From Verrucomicrobiales bacterium (GTDB lineage: Bacteria; Verrucomicrobiota; Verrucomicrobiia; Limisphaerales; CAIMTB01), in contig JADLFD010000187.1 of NCBI GenBank assembly GCA_020845805.1, forward strand, positions 1 through 37,500: a stretch of DNA of 37,500 bases, read 5' to 3'. The notes below the pieces were generated by a model. It was not told the DNA's origin. It ran no database searches and worked only from the letters and a program-made list of their open reading frames with translations. The position numbers and the translations under genes were made by a program. Shown here one piece after another: positions 33,595 to 37,500 of this stretch (within the stretch, counting starts at the first letter, position 1; every line of letters starts with the position of its first letter).

Positions 33595-34740
33595 ATGCGC
33601 ACCCTGCACACCTACATCCTGAAGGAGATGCTCGCGGCCATCGTGGTCGCGGTGGTGGTGTGCGCCGGACTGCTTCTGCTGGGCAACCTGCTCAAGGAGA
33701 TCCTCTCGCTGCTGATGACCGGGCAGGCCACGTTTGGGTTGGTCGTGCGCGGGATCAGCCTGCTGCTGCCCTTCGTGCTCGCGTTTGCCTTGCCGATGGG
33801 GGCGTTGACGGCCGCGCTGCTGGTGTTCGGCCGGTTGAGTGCGGATCAGGAACTCACGGCTGCGCGTGCGAACGGCATCAGTCTGCTCGCTCTTTCCCTG
33901 CCGGTCCTGCTCCTGAGCCTCGCGCTCTGCGGGGTCTGCGCCTGGATCAACATGGAAATCGCTCCGCGCTGTCGCGTGGCCTACAAGAAACTGATCCCGA
34001 GCATCGTGCAGGAGAAGGCGCGTTCCCTGATCCCCGAGGGACGGTTCGTGACCGATTTCCCGGGGTTCGTGGTTTATGCCGAGCGCATCAGCGGCTCGGA
34101 GATGGAGGAAGTGATCTTCTTCCAGATGAAGTCCGGCCGAAAGATCCTGGACGTGCGCTCCCCCAAGGCACGGCTGGAGCCGGTCTCTGAAACGGGGGGC
34201 ATGCGCCTGGTATTTCTGGAAGCCCGGGTGCTGCAGTGGTGGCCCAATGAGGAGTCCGCGACCAATAGCGTTCCGGGCACCGCCGACGCGGACAACGAGG
34301 GCACCTGGCAGACGGGCACGAGTGGCGATCTCACCGTCGATCTCACCATGCCGCCGAAGGTGCTGTCGGGAGGACTCCCGTCGCTGAGCGACATGACGCT
34401 GCGGCAGTTGTTGGCCGAGCATCGTGAGCTGCAGCGGTTGGGCATCGAGGAAGCCACACCTCTGGAGGTGCAGATCCACCGGCAGGTGGCCTTCAGCTTC
34501 GCTTCCTTCGGCTTTGCCCTGATCGGCATCCCGCTTGGAGTGCGGGCGCATCGGCGTGAGACGAGTGTGGGCATCGCGATGGCCATCGGCCTGGTGCTGG
34601 TTTACTACGCGTTCCTCATCGTGGCGCAGGCGCTCGAATCGCGTCCGGAAACGCTGCCGTGGCTCATCGTATGGATGCCCAACCTGGTGTTCCAGGGCCT
34701 GGGCGTGTGGATGCTCTGGAGGGTGAACCGCGGCCGATAG
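33595..34740 (+). CDS. LptF/LptG family lipopolysaccharide-export permease
   Basis: This 381-aa inner-membrane protein starts at ATG 33595 (MRTLHTYILKEMLAAIVVAVVV), preferred over a TTG three codons upstream. The N-terminal 'LHTYILKEML' and hydrophobic helices at the start (about residues 10-120) and end (about 295-375) surround a periplasmic beta-jellyroll-like domain. This is the YjgP/YjgQ layout. The family extracts LPS with LptB, or a related lipid, for transport to the outer membrane. A second subunit, LptC and LptB are not nearby, so which of LptF or LptG it is cannot be said. It is convergent with the GH127 gene across a 66-base gap with no terminator I can see. Confidence 0.9.
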   Translation: MRTLHTYILKEMLAAIVVAVVVCAGLLLLGNLLKEILSLLMTGQATFGLVVRGISLLLPFVLAFALPMGALTAALLVFGRLSADQELTAARANGISLLALSLPVLLLSLALCGVCAWINMEIAPRCRVAYKKLIPSIVQEKARSLIPEGRFVTDFPGFVVYAERISGSEMEEVIFFQMKSGRKILDVRSPKARLEPVSETGGMRLVFLEARVLQWWPNEESATNSVPGTADADNEGTWQTGTSGDLTVDLTMPPKVLSGGLPSLSDMTLRQLLAEHRELQRLGIEEATPLEVQIHRQVAFSFASFGFALIGIPLGVRAHRRETSVGIAMAIGLVLVYYAFLIVAQALESRPETLPWLIVWMPNLVFQGLGVWMLWRVNRGR

Positions 34741-34806
34741 GCTTGCGCACCCGCCTGTCCGCCAGTCGCCCGAGAATCCCGTGACGCAGGAGCGAGGCGC
34801 CACCGA

Positions 34807-36969
34807 CTAGCGCACGACGGGAAACGCGGTGATGCGCAGTCGCGTGCAACCGTACGGGACGAGAGTCACGGTCTCGGCCGGTTCGCGGGTGAGATGGAGT
34901 TGGGGGCGGCTATGCGGGAGTGGCCCGGCCCGATGACCGTACTGCTGCCACTCCGGAATCCGTTTGGCGCGGGTCTGGATTTCCAATGGCGCGCCGGCCA
35001 ACGACCACGGATAGGGATCCTCGGAAGCGCGTTTCCGCGGCAGGAATTGGAGGCCGGGATCGCGCACGGATTCCTCCAGCAAACCGTAATTCCAGGGACT
35101 GCCCGGGTGCACTTCCAAGTACTCACCGAAGGCGTCCCCGGTGGATTCCCGTTTCCAGTCTTCCTGGATGCGGAGGGCATAGACCAGCGGGCCGCGCTCC
35201 ACCGCGACGGAGTTCTCATGCCAGCGCGAGACGCGCGTGCTCGTCTGAAATTGCAGTTCGACCCGATCCGCAGCCGACCATGTCCGAGCGAGCGTCACCA
35301 CGCCCTGAATGGGCTCGAGGTTGGTTGACTCGCCGTTCACTCGCAGAGTGAAGCGATCCGCCCAGGCGGGGATGCGAAGGCGGAAGGGGAACGCCACCGG
35401 GCGCTCCGGTTGCACGGTGAACCGGAGGGTGTCCTCGAACGGGTAGGCGGTGTCGGCCACCACGCGCACGCGCGTGGCGGGGGAACCCAGTCGCGCGGTG
35501 ACCTCGGAGGGGCCGTGGACCAGGGCCGCCAGGCCGTGGTCGGTGGTGCCGAACCAGAGAGATTGCAGGAACTTGGGCCAGCCTTGATGCAGGTTGCACG
35601 TGCAGCAGGGGTAGCCGGTGAGAAGTCCGAAGCAGGTGTCGGTGCCCCCATGGTAGTCGTCCTCGTAGAAGTTGCGCCGCGCGCGGGAGACGAGAACCTG
35701 GTTGGCGCTCTGGAAGTACTGTCGCGCGGTGAAGTCGGGGGTGGTCTGGGCGGGAAGCGCGTTGTAGGCGAGACGTTCGAGGTGTTCCGCCAACCGCAGG
35801 TCGCCGGTGATGCCGAGGAGGGTTTCGAGGGAGAACATCATCTCGACCACCGAGCAGAGTTCGACCCCTTGGGTGGGGTCGGTGCCGTGCAGCGGTTCGT
35901 CCCCGCCGTACATGCCCTGAGGTTGTCCGTGAGCGCGGCGCAACGAAGCCAACCCCAGGTGCACCGCTTCGAGGAGGCTTTGCTTCGGCTGTCGTTGGAA
36001 ATACACGCCGGGTTCTTTCAGGCCCTGCGCGAGATTCACGCAATGGAAGGCTTGGAGTTGATCCACGCTCAACCGGCGGAGGAGCGCGCGGTCAAACGGG
36101 TATCGGTTATTGACGTTGTCCGGATAGAGATGCGCGAGATCCGGGGAGGGATCGGGACGCGTGTTGGCAAAGATCTCGGCCCAGGGATAGGTCTGTTCGT
36201 GCAGGAGATCCGCCAGGCGCAGCAGGGATTCGTCCCCGGTGATCTGGTAGAGCCAGAGGACGACCGCCAGGTTGTCGCCGCCGCGCTGGTTGGCCCAGAA
36301 GGACCAGTGATCGAGCGGCGTGCGCGGAAGCTCGCGCAGTTGATAGTGGAAGTAACGCGTCAGGACCTCGAGGACGCGCGGGTCGCCGGTGGCCGACCAA
36401 TGCTGCTGCAGGACCTTGAGCATGACCATGCGCGGCCACCAATCCTCCCGCGGCGTCTTTTGCAGGCCGGGTTCGGACTTGGGTTCCTGCTCGAACTTCG
36501 CCGGGCCGAGGTATCCCGAGGGCTGCTGGTGGGTCAGGGTCCACTCAATCCAGGGACGCGCTTTCTCCAGCAGGACCGGATCCTGGAGTTGATGCGCCAG
36601 CGGGAGGAGACCATCGATCCAGTACGGACCACGTTCCCAGCCATCGCCGTCGCCGCCCAGCCAGCCGTTGCGAGGACCGACCACCGAGGCGTAGTGCTGG
36701 TCCAGGGTTCCAGTGAGCCCCGTGCGCATCCGGTCCAGTTGCACGGCCATCCAACCGACGGGCCGGATCGCACCCAGCGGCAGGTCGAGGTAGAGGCGTG
36801 GGGTGAGCGGGGCGCGATTCGTGAGGACGCGGTCGAGGAGTGCGTCGGGCGGGGGTGTGGCGGCGTCCGCCGCCACAGAATTGGCACCGGCCGCGGCCAG
36901 GACCAGGCTTAACCCGAAGCCGACGACGCGAAGGGGGAAGAGCCAGGCGGCCGTGACACTCGAGGGCAT
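34807..36969 (-). CDS. Secreted GH127 (beta-L-arabinofuranosidase, DUF1680) family protein
   Basis: This 720-aa protein starts at ATG 36969 (MPSSVTAAWLFPLRVVGFGLSLVLAAAGANSVAADA..., a signal peptide); the frame is open 33 codons further but that part looks non-coding. The (alpha/alpha)6 barrel motifs 'LPLGAIRPVGWMAVQLDRM', 'GGDGDGWERGPYWIDGLLPLAHQL' and 'WWPRMVMLKVLQQHW' mark the DUF1680 family. The catalytic zinc site is conserved: 'GVELCSVVEMM' (Glu and Cys of the E-x-C pair) and 'GYPCCTCNLHQG' (the nucleophile Cys and its neighbour), as in HypBA1. It should cleave beta-L-arabinofuranosyl or a related sugar from plant or algal glycans in the periplasm or outside the cell. No other glycan-degradation gene is near. 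Confidence 0.9.
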   Translation of the reverse strand: MPSSVTAAWLFPLRVVGFGLSLVLAAAGANSVAADAATPPPDALLDRVLTNRAPLTPRLYLDLPLGAIRPVGWMAVQLDRMRTGLTGTLDQHYASVVGPRNGWLGGDGDGWERGPYWIDGLLPLAHQLQDPVLLEKARPWIEWTLTHQQPSGYLGPAKFEQEPKSEPGLQKTPREDWWPRMVMLKVLQQHWSATGDPRVLEVLTRYFHYQLRELPRTPLDHWSFWANQRGGDNLAVVLWLYQITGDESLLRLADLLHEQTYPWAEIFANTRPDPSPDLAHLYPDNVNNRYPFDRALLRRLSVDQLQAFHCVNLAQGLKEPGVYFQRQPKQSLLEAVHLGLASLRRAHGQPQGMYGGDEPLHGTDPTQGVELCSVVEMMFSLETLLGITGDLRLAEHLERLAYNALPAQTTPDFTARQYFQSANQVLVSRARRNFYEDDYHGGTDTCFGLLTGYPCCTCNLHQGWPKFLQSLWFGTTDHGLAALVHGPSEVTARLGSPATRVRVVADTAYPFEDTLRFTVQPERPVAFPFRLRIPAWADRFTLRVNGESTNLEPIQGVVTLARTWSAADRVELQFQTSTRVSRWHENSVAVERGPLVYALRIQEDWKRESTGDAFGEYLEVHPGSPWNYGLLEESVRDPGLQFLPRKRASEDPYPWSLAGAPLEIQTRAKRIPEWQQYGHRAGPLPHSRPQLHLTREPAETVTLVPYGCTRLRITAFPVVR

Positions 36970-37086
36970 GGAGACAGCGTAGGGTCTGGGTCGGGGCACG
37001 TCACGCCGCCGGTGGTGATCCGGTCGGGCACGCTCGCTCTCCGCAGGTTGCTGCCCGCATCTCTCCAAGCAATTCGGTCTGAGGTT

Positions 37087-37500
37087 GGCGGTTGCAGGCG
37101 GCGGGGGGGCGATCCACAGATCACGCAGAAGGACACAGAGAGGATGACGAGGGTCGGAGCGGGATTGGGGAGGCGTGGGGCACGCCGGAAGGGACGGGTC
37201 AGGGGCCAGGGATCGGGATCTGTGGTTCTCTGAGTGATCTGTGGATGGATCCAGAGTGTTTTCGTCTGGCGTTTGGGAAGGTCAGCGCGTGGACGTGTGG
37301 AGTGAAAGTGGCGGTTGCAGGCGGCGGGGGGCGATCCACAGATCACTCAGAAGGACACAGAGAGGATGACGAGGGTCGGAGCGGGATTGGGGCGGCGTGG
37401 GGCACGCCGGAAGGGACGGGTCAAGGGCCAGGGATCGGGATCTGTGGTTCTCTGAGTGATCTGTGGATGGATCCAGAGTGTTTTCGTCTGGCGTTTGGGA
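37087..37500. repeat. Near-identical tandem repeat, about 222-base period, running off the window
   Basis: The copy starting at 37087 (to about 37278) and the one starting at 37310 (to at least 37500) align with about four differences over some 190 bases. Each holds an inverted repeat, ATCCACAGATCACTCAGA against TCTGAGTGATCTGTGGAT, with about 100 bases between arms, and a GGCGTGGGGCACGCC hairpin. In copy 2 the arms (37334-37351 and 37451-37468) are perfectly complementary; in copy 1 (37112-37129 and 37229-37246) one base differs. The open frames through this region are shadows of the repeat. 36970-37086 between it and the GH127 gene shows nothing else. Confidence 0.9.

Noticed and set aside
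32938-34803. The PriA frame stays open about 620 codons upstream across the LptF/LptG-type gene
   Set aside because: The extra sequence is low-complexity, lacks PriA motifs and lies antisense to a clear gene. Long open shadows are expected at this GC content. The PriA start is GTG 32937.
36909-37346. Short open frames over the right-hand repeat
   Set aside because: They follow the repeat structure, have no ribosome-binding sites, and their words (such as PQITQ) are read-throughs of repeat DNA.

Overview
The window is GC-rich, tightly packed bacterial chromosome, most likely from the PVC superphylum and probably a free-living or environmental Verrucomicrobiota member. This is inferred from protein style, not from a marker gene. 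The PQQ-propeller protein has the WPQWRG N-terminus common in that group. There is a giant FG-GAP/ASPIC-UnbV protein, a secreted SUMF1-domain protein, a GH127-type arabinofuranosidase homologue, and a secreted CBM9/PA14-like protein ending in a typical verrucomicrobial 'GPW..V.GA.SPY' module. Short inverted and direct repeat families lie between genes. No rRNA, tRNA, CRISPR array, insertion sequence or phage gene was recognised.

Layout. 1-124 is the 3' end of a plus-strand gene. 341-8813 is a minus-strand block. Read from its upstream end, it runs LarE, then a type II secretion/pseudopilus operon (GspF-H-I-J-K) whose genes overlap by 1 or 4 bases, then a PQQ-propeller protein, then an iron-type two-domain ABC permease. 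8852-19836 is a plus-strand block: the FG-GAP protein coupled to a SUMF1 protein, the tandem CBM9-like/PA14-like secreted protein ending at a strong terminator, an unknown 224-aa protein, an M20 peptidase, and a lipid/polysaccharide flippase coupled to the peptidase.

19757-28622 is a minus-strand block. A beta-CASP metallo-hydrolase is followed by a complete RND efflux operon (adaptor, HAE1-type pump, outer-membrane factor), a coupled unknown 142-aa gene, and a family 2 glycosyltransferase that has no normal start codon. 28787-32937 carries a DUF2851 protein and PriA on the minus strand, separated by a repeat-filled gap. A GGQ-domain release-factor-like protein and an LptF/LptG-type permease follow on the plus strand. 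A GH127 family protein on the minus strand is next, and the right end is a near-identical tandem repeat running off the window.

Functionally the window is envelope-heavy: pseudopilus assembly, efflux, LPS or lipid export, glycosyl transfer, and large secreted binding proteins. Two housekeeping genes (priA and the release-factor homologue) are embedded in it. No obviously complete new defence or mobile system was seen. The most unusual material is the non-coding repeats (four distinct families), the FG-GAP/SUMF1/CBM9 secreted-protein cluster, and the glycosyltransferase lacking a canonical start codon.
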